Below, in pieces: positions 47,751 through 59,225 of a stretch of DNA of 64,000 bases. The stretch's first letter is position 1, and each line of letters starts with the position of its first letter. The DNA is taken from NCBI GenBank assembly GCA_037074705.1, contig CM073591.1, positions 80,024,532 to 80,088,531 of the forward strand, in the 5' to 3' direction. A program made the position numbers and the translations under genes. The DNA is from Zhengitettix transpicula. Lineage: Eukaryota > Arthropoda > Insecta > Orthoptera > Tetrigidae. The notes under the pieces were generated by a model, which was given only the letters and a program-made list of their open reading frames with translations, was not told where the DNA came from and did not search any database.

Positions 47751-48914
47751 GTAATAATTAAAGGGCAATTAATATTTAATAATTTCAAACTGTTGAACTC
47801 AAATTTTTATCGGCAAAGAGACACAAAGACACACAAGAATGGACGATAATGGAACAGGCCGAGGTATTGTAGGACGATTAGCGCACGGAGATTGTATCAG
47901 TTGGCAAGCAGAAACGACAGAAAGTGGTCGTAATAAAACTGGACGAGAAGTTTTTCAAAAGCATTCACCCAGATAGTGCTGCAGAAAGATTGTTGAGTGT
48001 TTCCAGTTTACAAGGAGGAATTATCTGTATCACCGCAAAATTGGCGGAATAAGTCGTCTACGAGGTACCGCCAATCTCGCAATCCCAACAGTGAAGTGTA
48101 AATTCAGTGAAAGAATGGCCTTTTTTTAAAAAAAAATTGAGTGTGTGTGTTGCTGAAAGAATAAAATTGCCCAGGTACCTGAAAAAACTGTAAGTTATAC
48201 CTCATTTAAATTATTATTGTGAACGTTAGATTAAAGATAAAATCGTCAGATTTCGATTTTTTGTTGAATATTGTAAATACTAATTTGTAATATTTCATAA
48301 AAGTGTAATCGTCGTCGAAATTTGGTTGTTTGAAAAGGGAGTAATACCTTTCTTTATTTAAAGGTCCATAGAAAGACCCTGAGATGATGAGTAAAATTTA
48401 TATATTGTATGAAATAAATGTTGGAAAAGGTCATCGAATAATTATTTGTAATTTGAATTATTTTGAATATAATAAATTAATGAGTTTGTTAATTAAATAA
48501 AATTTTATTATTAACATCCTTTCATGGAAAGTTAAAATAATGCAACCAACGCGGGCTAACTATTGTGTTTAATTGTGATTTCATTTATATACCACATTTT
48601 TGGCTTCACCAATGTGGGGAACTGTTTAATTGTTAAATTTTTAATTGCGAATACTACATATTGACGTCCTCAATGTGTGGAATATTTAAATTCAATTGTG
48701 ATTATTACATTTTGGCGTCATCAACGTGTGGCCCATTTTTTAACCTTGCATAATTAATAGTTTATCATTAAATTGATCATTACATTTTGGCTTCTCCAAC
48801 GTGTGGCTATTTCATTTTTAATTGATTTCAAATAATTACTACATTTTGGCGTGCCAACGTGTGGCGAACTTTAATATTATTTCATTTTAATTTGTTTCAT
48901 CTTTAATTATTACA
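47751..48914 (+). mobile_element. Family C LTR-like element, copy 4 (with PBS-like array)
   Basis: It starts TGTAATAATTAAAGGGCAAT in one (TA)n tract and ends TAATTATTACA in another. It shares CGTCAGATTTCG and the AGACCCTGAG-type block with the other copies. Its last third carries five tandem units with a PBS-like core, listed separately. No gag, pol or env motif is present. The body at 47820-48060 differs from copies 2, 3 and 5. Confidence 0.6.
48591..48908 (+). repeat. Five tandem tRNA-Lys PBS-like units
   Basis: Units begin at 48591, 48653, 48704, 48779 and 48838. Each has the form A(C/T)(C/T)ACATTTTGGC, a few bases, CAACGTGTGG or CAATGTGGGG, then AT-rich spacer. Unit lengths are 62, 51, 75, 59 and 71 bases. 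Each resembles an LTR end (ATTACA) plus a primer-binding site for tRNA-Lys (TGGCGCCCAACGTGGGGC). The same ATTACA closes the array at 48909-48914. Confidence 0.7.
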
Positions 48915-49786
48915 ATATATATATATAAAATTAAATAAATTAATTAATCGTAGGGATGCATAATAACGTACATCTTATCTGCGGTGATCCAAATTACTGT
49001 ACTCTGGAAATTTACGAACCTGACAATGTAACACTTTGTAAAACCAATTCTTTTCAATAATAAGAAGACGATTGTTGCTTTAGTCGGGACCACTTCTCTA
49101 CTCTGAGACTTTGAATGCTGATTATCTCAACGATCACGACTTGGATCAGAGTGTATTATTGCTCTGTGTTCGAAATTAGACCAGAATGTGGTGGTTTATC
49201 TTCAATTTCTCCAATATAGACTCCGGAAATTCGAAAATTCCGTCTCTATTTTGAAACTGCCAATCACTGTGTTCTTCATTTAAAGTTTATCGGTCATCCT
49301 AAATAAATGGAAACCAATTAAATAGCTTAAAATCACTTCTGAACTATAAATAAATTTTTGCTCTTGCCAGACAGTTCAAAATTTTGCTTGCCTGTCTGCT
49401 CAAGTACCGCTTCGGGGGGCACTTAATTCGTCCTGCCTGATCTTTGGACGTATCTCGGTAGTTGACAGGAGTGATTCCCCAAACTTTCATCATGTATCAA
49501 CTTAACGCCTTTTGCAGACAATAGTCATTTTATAGGTCCGCTACTTTTGTGCCAAATGGGACGAGCACCTTCGCTTCGCGGGTAGTCTACCTGACCATAA
49601 AAAAGGTATAGGGGCTTAAAAATAATCTCCGCGTAAATACTATTCATTACAGTCTGTAATTAAAAATAAATATTATTTCAAACAAGGAGATTTAGTTTCT
49701 AATTATGCTACTAATTTTGATTACTCTTAACCTTCATTAGGGGGTATTGTTGAAAAGAAAGAGAGTCAACAACAATAACAAACACA
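48915..49786. other. Spacer, no recognised feature
   Basis: (TA)n at 48915-48926, then AT-rich to mixed sequence. 49380-49610 is less AT-rich, with no motif-bearing frame. Confidence 0.5.
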
Positions 49787-50259
49787 TTTTTTTTGGGTGT
49801 AGACAGGCTATGTATAGGGTAATCCACATATTGGCAACTCCCCTCTTATAGCATAGGAAAGGGATTTGAAAGGGGGGATGCGGAAGAGTGGAGGAAGGTA
49901 GCCAAAGGTTAACTAGGGCCCCCGTGCTATAGTTTAAGGATCCTACCCGGCATTCGCCAAAAAGTAATGCAGGACAAACCCTACAAAAACCTACATCAGG
50001 TATGTCGGGCATTTGGTACTTGTCCCACGCCTTTCCGATGGCGGGTGAGGGGTTTGCTGTGGCGTCGCAGCTTACTCCTCGCGTTGCCTTGGCCAGTTTA
50101 GGAGGCAGCTGGCCGACTATTTCAATAGGAATAGCGGACAACTCTTACCGTATACCCAAGGTCTGCGACCCCGGAACATACACCTCAAAACAGGCTGAGG
50201 TGCCTCGGCATGCGAGAACCTTAGTTCAAAAAAACCAGAGAGATGTGAGGGCATCCCCA
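49787..50259 (-). mobile_element. Family A retroposon, variant-tail long copy
   Basis: T-run, then GGGTGTAGACAGGCTATG, the variant end also seen inverted at 61.86 kb, then the usual family blocks up to AGATGTGAGGGCATCCCCAA. It lacks the terminal hairpin block. Frames of 94-134 codons on either strand (49737-50141 minus, 50002-50286 plus) are incidental; related translations occur on both strands of other copies. Confidence 0.75.
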
Positions 50260-50281
50260 AAAATAAATACAGTATATATAT

Positions 50282-51359
50282 TGTAATGCCAATTAATTAG
50301 GACATTAATTGTTTGAGCATAAAAATTTAAATTGTTTGAGAAATCTATTATTGCGGCAGGAGCTTCCATAGCGACAATGTAGCCCAGCTCTGTTCCTTTG
50401 TCGGAAGGTCCAAAAATGGCGTATGCGCCCTAAAACGCAAGACGATAGTTCAGTTCGCGGAAAGACATCGTCGATGTATAACTGTTAGTTGGTGACGAGA
50501 ATTCAACAGAGTTGGTGATCAGAATTTAAGAGAGTTGGTTGGTGCCTGGACATTTCCGAGACGGAACAAGTGATATTTGAGCAGAGACTAGCCGTCGTTT
50601 ATTGTATTACTAGTTGAGGATAAAGTAAAACATTCACAAAAGCATTACACCGAAACTTGCTAAGTAAAAGCAGTTTTTCGTCCATAGCCAGCCAGAAACA
50701 GTAAAATTTTAGTTTAAGTCCAGAGCAGTAAAGACTAGAAATTCTGCAAACCACGGAATTCACCTAAGGCAAGCAGTCAACAGATAGCTGACAACAAAAG
50801 GGAGGATCATCCGAGTTCCTGACATCCCATAAATTTTGGCTAGAATCAGTGTAAAATCTGTGAATCTTAGAATCAGTGTAAAAATCTCGCAATAGTGTAT
50901 TTCGAAAACGAAAGGTATGCTGGAACCAACTGGACAGATGTGAGTAAGAAATTACAAAATAATTATTTATGTAAACGTAATTAAAAGATAGAAGTCAGAT
51001 TTCGTTCTAGTTTAAATTGTTAATCAGAGTTAATCTCTTTACTTTTAATTCCGTTCTATTTTAATTGTCAAGTTAATTTCTTTTCCTTTAGTCGACGTAT
51101 TGTGATTTGTTTGTTAATAAGATTTTTAAACATAATTGATGTGTCCATTACCAAACCCAGTGAAGGCCCTGAGATCTAATATTTTAAATTTGTAATTGTT
51201 TTTAAATGATTGTCACAATAAAAATATTGTTTGTAAATTTAATTAATTCTTATATTTAATTAACGCCTTCCATTTGATTATTACATTTTGGCTTCCACAA
51301 CGTGGGTCTCGAATTCTTCAAATTCATTAATTTAAATTAACGACCTCTAATTGTATATT

Positions 51360-51362
<3 letters not shown>
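50282..51362 (+). mobile_element. Family C LTR-like element, copy 5
   Basis: It starts TGTAATGCCAATTAATTAGG in (TA)n and ends GTATATTACA in (AT)n. Shared blocks include GCGGCAGGAGCTTCC, TTTGTCGGAAGGTCC, GGATCATCCGAGTTCCTGAC, GTCAGATTTCGTTC and CAAACCCAGTGAAGG. ATTACA at 51280-51285 is followed by TTTTGGCTTCCACAACGTGG, a PBS-like segment running to about 51311, and then 51 more bases to the end. There is no coding region. Confidence 0.7.
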
Positions 51363-51417
<55 letters not shown>

Positions 51418-51418
51418 A
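51363..51418. repeat. (AT)n followed by (AG)n microsatellite
   Basis: AT dinucleotides to 51394, then AG dinucleotides to 51418. Confidence 0.95.
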
Positions 51419-53508
51419 AGTTTAATAATACTTTAACAAGCTTTGTATGTGGGTTAATCTCATAAAAACAAGATAAAAGGGTCGTAGTAAATTATTATAC
51501 GACAGTCTTTAGTTTCAAAGATATTAATGAAAGAGCATACTTACTAACACATAAGTTTGCCCTAATACACATTCACGTACAATCCACAATATTAATCTTG
51601 TTTACATTTGACATTTATTGTTAAAGATTAATGTGAAGGGTAGAACCTAGTAGGTCCGCATGTTCCCTTTGAGCGTTTTACCGGCTCTGTATAAAGTGAC
51701 ATAATTCAGAACTCTCTTCCAGACTAGCTGCAGGATGTGCTCCTGAAAAAAAAAAGACGAAACGTGTGGTTTATGCCTGATGCGGCCGCAGCACATTTTA
51801 GCCACATTGTTCGAGACAGAAATACAGAACTGTTGCGGCCGTTGGTAAAGAGTGGGAGAAAACTGCGTTTCGTAAATAGGGTGCCGGGGAAAAGCTTTCA
51901 GAAAACGAAATGTTTTGTTAATAAACCGCAGGTTTGAATTATTCTAGTATGGATCTTTACAAACCTCGGATAGAATATATAAATAACGGCGTAAGCTGTA
52001 GTATAACAGAAATGAGTGCAATAGAAACAAATTTTGGGATCTGCTGTGAGTAAGGAAAACTCAGGATTTAATCGTCATGTAAAAGTGATTATGACATGCT
52101 GTTTAGTATTAAATTGCAAAGCTTATAGTAACTAAATAGTGAGAAAATCAAAACCTGCGAACTGAATAATAATAAACGGAAGAAATTCAAAATACGAAAC
52201 CACCAGCTACTCCAAAGTCGTTAAAAGGACTATGATTACGGCTAGGAATCAGAAAATAAGCGAAGTTAACAAACACGTTACAATTGCCATTTAATTGAAA
52301 TGTCTTAGTGCAATAATTTTTTCGATCTCGGTATGTGACGTGTGTCCCTTGTAACTCACCAGAGAGAGCTTAATGGTTGCATAAAGAACAGTTGTTGACG
52401 AGGTCCCACGGCGCCCGTCGGTCTGGCTGCGTCGGCGTCCGGTATCCTTCAGTAATTAGCGTCTAGACTTTTAGCAATCGATTCTGCTGTCTTTTCAGTT
52501 GAATGATTACCTAAATAACCTTGGCTAATGTACAACAACTAGAAAGATCGATTCTATCCTAAGAATAAATTAACTTAAAATTAATAAAATATTGTGTAAT
52601 TTTATATAATGAAAAACGATTTAGAAATATGCATAGGAGTATTATTCCTCGCTAATATATATAATATTTTTTTAAAAAACTGCTTTTCCCTATGTCATTC
52701 TTAAAGATTAAATTAAGTTTTATATAATATCGCGAGAAATGGTTTCCGAAATATAATTGCAGTGTCGGACAAATGAGTTTCTTTTTCGTCTCATCAATAA
52801 AAGAATATATGAGGTTCCCAGTAGCCACGACGGTTTTGATAGCCGTTCGTTTTTATCTTTTTTCTTTCTCCTGGTTCCTCTCGAACATGGAAACTCAATC
52901 GCAGATCACTTCTGAGTCCATATCTGAAGTGTCTCCAACCTCAGCACAGTCTGTTTCCACATTCATAGAAACGTCCAAGAAAATATTTAGTTTATATTCA
53001 AGAATATTCATATTTCTTGCCTCTTATTAACTATATGACTCGGATTCATTCTTATATGCGGCACATGTTCCATATATAATGACACACTAATAAAAATACG
53101 GCATTTCTTGAAGTTTACATAGAAAATAACAATAAATAGAAACATTGTAAGAGAATATATGAGCATAATTCATACACGTATGTGGTTGATTGAAGGAATA
53201 TTCTCCAAAACCGTGTCAATAAAAAAATAGTCCTTGCTCACAATTTTAATTGCCCCAGATTAAAATAGCTCCTAAACTTTAGAAATTAAACACAAAAAAG
53301 ATATAGGCCTATGCTGCTGACTTGTCAATGAGATTTAAATTTCCGAAATTATAGTAAATTTATCTATATTAAATGGAACATCATTTTTCAATGCCGAACG
53401 TGATTTGAGTTAAATTTGCTCTAATAGAATTTTGAATGCCTTTTAAATTGATAAGTAAACACACTTTGGCCAAATACAGATATAATAAAAAAAAATTAAC
53501 ATGACAAC

Positions 53509-53537
53509 GTTTCGTCTGACATTGTAAATCTCATCGG
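53509..53537 (-). ncRNA. Hammerhead-like core, candidate (diverged)
   Basis: On the minus strand CCGATGA (53531-53537, one change from CUGANGA) is followed by a 17-base segment with weak pairing, and then GAAAC (53509-53513) and GTTGTCAT. A TTGGCCAAATACAGA block nearby (53467) links it to family D. Confidence 0.25.
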
Positions 53538-54162
53538 GTGCATAAAAACTGGTTATAAAGATTAATTATATTATAAAAATATGTCAGACCAAAGTTTATC
53601 TATTCATTTTTTATTCTATCTTTAATTGCCAAATCGTCATTACTTAATTAATTGTCCTGCATTTGTGTGAGGAGGAAAAACTTTGTGTCCGCCCGTTTTT
53701 TAATTACAATATTTTCATATTCAATAATTGAAGAATTCAATTATATACTGGTTAAAATTCTGAAAACAGTATTGGTTCTGAAATGAGAACAATGAGTTCC
53801 GCAGTTGACTTTACAAACAGAAAGAATTCGTGCTATTAAACTATGAATTTCTATTTTACTTTTAAATATACCATGTCTGCATGTCTGTACTCGGTGAGCT
53901 ATATTTTGTTAGAAGTTCATCATTAAAACGATCCGAGTCATTTGCCGGGCCCTTTTCAGCATCGGTTTAAGGATGTATGGATTTTTAGTAAAATTATTTG
54001 TAGCGGAATGAAGGGCGCATACTTTATTTAGAGACTGACGCTGGCCTTTACCTTATTTTTTTTAAATAATTTTTTCTCTTTTAAAGAAGGGGAACTTTTT
54101 ATTTTCTTACAAGAGAGAGAAGAGCGACTTATTTTTGAGAGAGGAGAAGTTCATTTTTACCG

Positions 54163-54462
54163 TCAATCTTCCGTTTGCAGCTGTTCTGGAATGGAACGGT
54201 TAAAGTATTCTGAGAAATCGGGAAGTTGAAGGTTCTCATATTTTTGCTGGATATTATGAAGGATGATTTCTGGCAGATAGGTGTATTTGGTTTCAGGCTT
54301 CAATCCAAATGTGATGGCATTGCTGGAAGATGGATAAGACTTTTGGGATGTTGTTCGGTTTCCGTAGAATGCACGGAGATGGACAGGGTGGAAATTTAGA
54401 TGGAAATAATGTTGAAATAGGTTGGTGGATGAGTAAAGGAAGTTATAAAAGAGTAGAAACAA
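54163..54462 (-). CDS. Unassigned 99-codon open frame
   Basis: An open frame with a hydrophobic start (MFLLFYNFLYSS) and a less AT-biased, proline- and tyrosine-containing second half, ending PEQLQTED. I do not recognise the family. It lies beside a purine-rich tract and no splice or promoter context is clear. It may be chance or part of a decayed transposon or gene. Confidence 0.15.
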   Translation of the reverse strand: MFLLFYNFLYSSTNLFQHYFHLNFHPVHLRAFYGNRTTSQKSYPSSSNAITFGLKPETKYTYLPEIILHNIQQKYENLQLPDFSEYFNRSIPEQLQTED

Positions 54463-54841
54463 TGTGGTAATCGTCTATTAGATGGCGGATGAAAGTTTTG
54501 GACGTATGGATTACAGTAACCTGTTCTGGAACGTAGGCATTTGATAAGGTTAAATCTTCGGGTAACGCGGTTTTCAGGCGAAACGCTACTTAGCTTATTT
54601 AAAAGTGTTAGTTTTTGGGAAAAATTTTCTACAAGAGCCAGAAGAAAATCTAGTAAATATTTTCTAGCGTGCTGCCAATATACTCTTGATCATATATATT
54701 ATCTATCATGTTAGTGGTCATCATATGATCCTTTCATACCAACTTTGGTTAGAAAGAGAGAGGATAACAACTAAATTTAAGGATATTAATAACAGCGCTA
54801 CGACCTCTGCTGTTGTTGAGTCTTGTTTATTTCGTCATCAG

Positions 54842-55105
54842 TTTTTTTAGGGTAACAGGCTACATGAGGGTAATCCACATGGTGGCAACTCCCCTTTAAT
54901 AGCATAGGAAGGGATTTGAAAGGGGGAATGCGGAAGGGTAAAGGCAGGTAGCCAAGGGTTAACTAGGGCCCACGGGGTATGGTTTAAGGATCCTACCCGG
55001 CATTCGCCTAAAAGTAATGCAGGGAAAACCCTAGAAAACCTGAATCAGGTAGGTCGGGCATTGGGTACTTGTCCCACGCCCTTCCGATAGCGGGAGAGGA
55101 GTTTG
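54842..55105 (-). mobile_element. Family A retroposon, short form
   Basis: T-run, TAGGGTAACAGG, the usual blocks, and an end at GGGAGAGGAGTTTGT, the recurrent short-form boundary. Confidence 0.8.
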
Positions 55106-56788
55106 TCACATGTCTGCTAATTTAAGTTTTTTTGTTCGAACTTCTCCACGTCCATTTCTTATTTACGTGATATAGGAAGTTTTAATGGCACCAATCTTTT
55201 CACCTGATCATTTCCATGTCCAAAATCTTCCATATTATCTTTTTATTTTTGTTGATACATTTCGTTGTGACGAGTGACAGATCTATTTTATAGTAATTAG
55301 CAGGGTTTTCATATGGCATAATCTTACTTTTAGATGTGTATATGGCGAAGGATCACACTTCGTACGTTTCTGATGGTTATAATTCCCGAATTAACACTTA
55401 AGGAGATTTACATTATCCCAATATCATTAGTCAATTACTCTTTGAATTTATGAAGATAACTACATCCATTGATCAGCAAGAAGATTATTTACGATGTAGG
55501 GGAATGACTGTGGTCCTCTTTTAGTTCAATTATTTAATGACTCATTTTAATTTCTTCTAAATTTTTTTTTACGGAGGCGGCCATTTTAAGTTCAGTTTCG
55601 GTAGTTATAAGAAGTCCACACTCAACGTTGCAGCTTCCTCTGCCCCTCCGCGTATTCATTGCATCCTGAATTCTCAAGACCAAACCTCTAGAAAGTGATG
55701 AGATTATTAAGAAGCTACCTTCCATGCTTTAGGGAAGAAAGGCGTATTCTTGCCACTCCGGCCCTTAGAGGATTCACAAGTGTACGAGTTAGTTGTCGTC
55801 CCTCTGGGATCCAGACGCTGTCGTCTCCAGTGAATACAAACGCAAATTGTGTTTAGGCTCGTGGTGATGCTACTCACACAAACTGTAAGCCCTTAAAATC
55901 TAAATAATAAATAATTATTAAATAATAAACAGTATTTCTTTCACCAGAGTTAATAAGCACATTTTAAGTCCGATAATTATGCCTCTATTTGTGTCAAAGA
56001 CCCCGTTCCCTGCGGCAATATTTTCCGTAAAATAATTCAGTATCACGAAATGAAAAAGATTTATATCTGTACATTGTATAGATTTTGTTTATAATCACGA
56101 TTAATGCACTAGAGGATTATATAAATTCCTACATTTCCGACAAACAGATTTCGTTCTCTTTTCACAATCGTGACGAAACGGCCAGACTGATATTCGTCGA
56201 TAATTTAACAGTCAGGTTTTCAGCAGTATCACACTGCCTGGCTAAAACGGTGGCATTCCAAAACCTCACGGTTGATTACGGTCAAAACATAATTAAATGA
56301 ACGGCTGAACTTTAAATTGGATCACCCAATATGAACTCTGTTTACATTTACCTGGGTTTATATAGTTTCCCAATGCTTACAGTGTTCTTAATTCTAATCT
56401 TCTTAATCCTTCTCTTTACTTAGTCTGTGGCAGGGTACTCCACTCATAACTCCAGTCCATTAACTGCCCTATCTAACTGCACAGTTACATGCTACCTATT
56501 ATAATCAGTTAATTCACTAAGTTATTCAATAGTTGTCGGTTTATCATCTTCTAACAAACAGTAATAAACTCAAAGGAAATAAGGAATGAGTTATAAGTAA
56601 CGCTCTAAAGAATAAAAAAATCCCATACCTGTTAATGATAGATACCATAATGAAATTTATGTGTCAATAGCTAACCATACTACTTAGAACCTTGCGTAAT
56701 ATTTTTAACTGTACAAAGTACGGGTAACTAGATAACAAACATAAACATACACTAATTTTATATAAAATATTTGTAAATTATCGATTTA
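55106..56788. other. AT-rich spacer, no recognised feature
   Basis: Two short frames (55534-55725 minus, 56085-56300 plus) have no known motif. Confidence 0.5.
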
Positions 56789-57569
56789 TCTTCTATATAT
56801 ATAAAAATGAATTGTTGTTCGTTAGTCTCACTAAAACTCGAGAACGGCTGAACGGATTTATCTTATCTTAGTCTTGAAATGTTCGTGGAGGTCTAGGGAA
56901 GGTTTAAAAGGCGAGAAAAAATCGAATAATTTCCGGGAAAACCCTAAAAGCAGCCCTTTTCTATTTCCCATACAAACGTTTTCTAAATAAAATACAAATC
57001 TACACCAGTCGAGCAATTTTCACCAAATTTCGTACACGTGTTCTTTGCGACCAGGAAACAAACACTGTTGGGGTGAGACGCGTCTTCCACCCCCAGAAGC
57101 AGGGGTGGAAATATTTAAACATACTAAAACAGCCGATATTTGAGTCGGATAAATATTTTTAGGGGTCAAAGATATTGATAGTGTTTCTACCAATGTTATC
57201 TGAATACAATTTTCATCCCCTACGCCCTGTGAAAAGGACACCCTTCGGGTTTGGGGTGGAGATGCTTTACAGTAAAATAACGCGAATACAACCGAGATTG
57301 GAGTCAAATCAAAGGTTATGGAAGTCACTGTGTTTAGTTACGACATGCAAATTGGCATTTATCCCTCAGATGCAGGGGTAGCGGGGTGCAAATTTTGGAA
57401 CATGCAAACACGGCAGATATTTGCGTTGAAGAAATATTTTTCAGAGTTAATTATAATGATTAGGGTTCGAGTAGCGTTACATAAAAATTGCGCAAAAGCA
57501 GCCGAAATTGGAGTCATATCAGGGGTTATAGATAAATGACATCTCGGGCAACGCCGGGCACCCAGCTAG
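56789..57569 (+). mobile_element. Small non-autonomous Helitron, apparently full length
   Basis: It has the hallmarks of a Helitron. It starts 5'-TCTTCTATATATATAAAA after a host A, is followed by GAACGGCTGAACGGATTT, and ends in CAGCTAG-3' before a host T. The last 30 bases hold a GC-rich short hairpin region GGCAACGCC. There are no terminal inverted repeats and no target duplication, as expected for A^T insertion by rolling-circle transposition. No Rep/helicase is encoded, so an autonomous partner elsewhere is needed. The interior contains two related modules (about 57050-57330 and 57340-57540), each ending near GGAGTCA and AGGTTATGG or AGGGGTTATAG. Its inner part is shared with the family B elements. 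Confidence 0.85.
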
Positions 57570-58849
57570 TGCAAAATAATTTTGTTATTAAATTGTATGT
57601 AAGATACGCTTAGTAAAATTAGCCTTAGAACAGACAAGTTTCCTGCATTAATGGGCTATAAATCATTCAATATCGCCAAGATGAGGCAGCTGCCACTCCT
57701 GTCAGAAATCACTATCCTGCTTAACACGTCATTAGTATGAACATTCTACGGCATGCTCATATCATTCTATAGTTTAGAAAGAAGCAGAATGGTTGTGAAA
57801 TATATCTTTCAAGAGTCAGACTTGAAAAAAATGAAGTAGATAAACAGTGAAATCATTCTCTGTGCCTTCCTTTTATAAATGCTTATTCGAACAGATAAAT
57901 GGATTGTAATTCTCAATAATAGAAGCTTTAATGAATTTATGTGTAAAGGAAACTGATTTTTATTTTCAGTATGGAAATGAAACGAAAAAGAATTTATAGA
58001 AAATATTTTTAATTATTATTATATCCATTAGTTCATTGGGGTAATATATTACATTAGACATATTGAAAATATCCTGTTCTAATAGTTCCATTAGTCATCG
58101 TGTCATAAACATAAATTATTTATTTAAAGGGATATACACAATTATATAATCACGGATCTGGCAATTCAATTATTTAAAGATTTAATTGATGGATGTTTAT
58201 AAATTTTTGGATAATATAATTTGTTAAATTTCACTACTGTTCGAATGATGTTTATATATTATTTTAAATTTTAAAAACAATTTCTGTTAAATTCCGAAGA
58301 AACAAAAAAAAGCGAAACATCAACCTATTATAGTCCATAGTCGTTACTTAACATAAAAAATCAGCTATTAGTATCGATACAGTTATTATTTTGTATTTAT
58401 GTGACTATATTTTACATATGTAAAACTGTTTTTAATTTTTAGCAATGTTTTTAGAACTTCATTTCATTTAAGGTCGTTAATATTACCATCATCGTGTTAG
58501 TATTAAGTTGTGTACAGACTTGGTAATTTATGGTTATGGAGATGAAGCCGACGACGCATAGCTAGTATGGATGGTGACGGTAATAGTGTTTTGTAATCCG
58601 GGTGTAGTGTATATCTACCCCGAGTAAGCAACGTTTATAAGCTGAGCTTAACGATACAACCCAAGAGGTGGATCGTAACCTGCCATCCGAATTCCTCCCG
58701 CTGTTGCCATACCAATATCTTCAAAATATTCTTCTCCACTGATGATACGGTAGAGGAGTATACAAAACAATTATTCCAAATAAAAAATAAAGGGTCTTAA
58801 TAATATGTCAACAACGTGTGAAATGTCTGATTTTTATCTTCTGTGATAG
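57570..58849. other. AT-rich spacer, no recognised feature
   Basis: A less AT-rich segment at 58540-58760 has no motif that I can name. Confidence 0.5.
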
Positions 58850-59225
58850 ATTGAAAGTGACTGGAATATCTACTGCCCTGTCTAAGGCAGTAGATTATGA
58901 TATCTTATTTAAAAACTAGAATTTTCCGCAATTGAAGGAACTGCCACCTCCGTTATGCGTTTATACCTGGTAAACAGAAGGTAAAAAATGTGGACGTTAA
59001 TTTGCATTTGTCAATATAATAATCTATAACGTGTGGTGTTCCACAAGGCTCCATTCTGGGTTCATTACATTTGATGCTATATAAATGAACTACCTAGTTA
59101 TTAATATCCCCTAAAATCAGTTCTTTACGCAGCCGATACCAATTTGATGATTATGGACATAAACTCGGAAAAATTGGGCATAACCTTCCCAGATGAAACA
59201 AATGTAAACGACCCATTTCCTTCCC
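58850..59225 (+). pseudogene. LINE reverse transcriptase, first part (split element)
   Basis: It reads SKAVDYDILFKN (from the motif xLSKAFDTVDHxILLxKL), then CGVPQGSILGS (59032-59064) and VLYAADTNLMIM. The catalytic box at 59126-59140 reads YAADT instead of YADDT, so a catalytic Asp is lost. Stops and frameshifts lie between. The type is like the large group of LINEs with GVPQGSILGPLLFLLYINDL, and the clade is not certain. Confidence 0.75.

Larger units (their letters stand above)
51419..54841. other. Spacer with unassigned open frames
   Basis: Frames at 51737-51937 and 52773-53030 (plus) and 54163-54462 (minus) have no recognised domains. A GC-rich patch at 52400-52445 and a purine-rich stretch at 54100-54150 stand out. 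A hammerhead-like site at 53.5 kb is listed separately. Confidence 0.45.

Noticed and set aside
48591..48914. Ordinary satellite DNA
   Set aside because: The units carry the LTR-end and PBS-like core found once in copies 1 and 5 and terminate exactly at the element end, so they belong to the LTR-like element.
54163..54462. A confident host gene
   Set aside because: The 99-codon frame has no recognised domain, promoter or splice context. It is kept only as a low-confidence entry.
58739..58760. CTGATGA at 58739 as another hammerhead core
   Set aside because: No stable hairpin followed by GAAA lies downstream.
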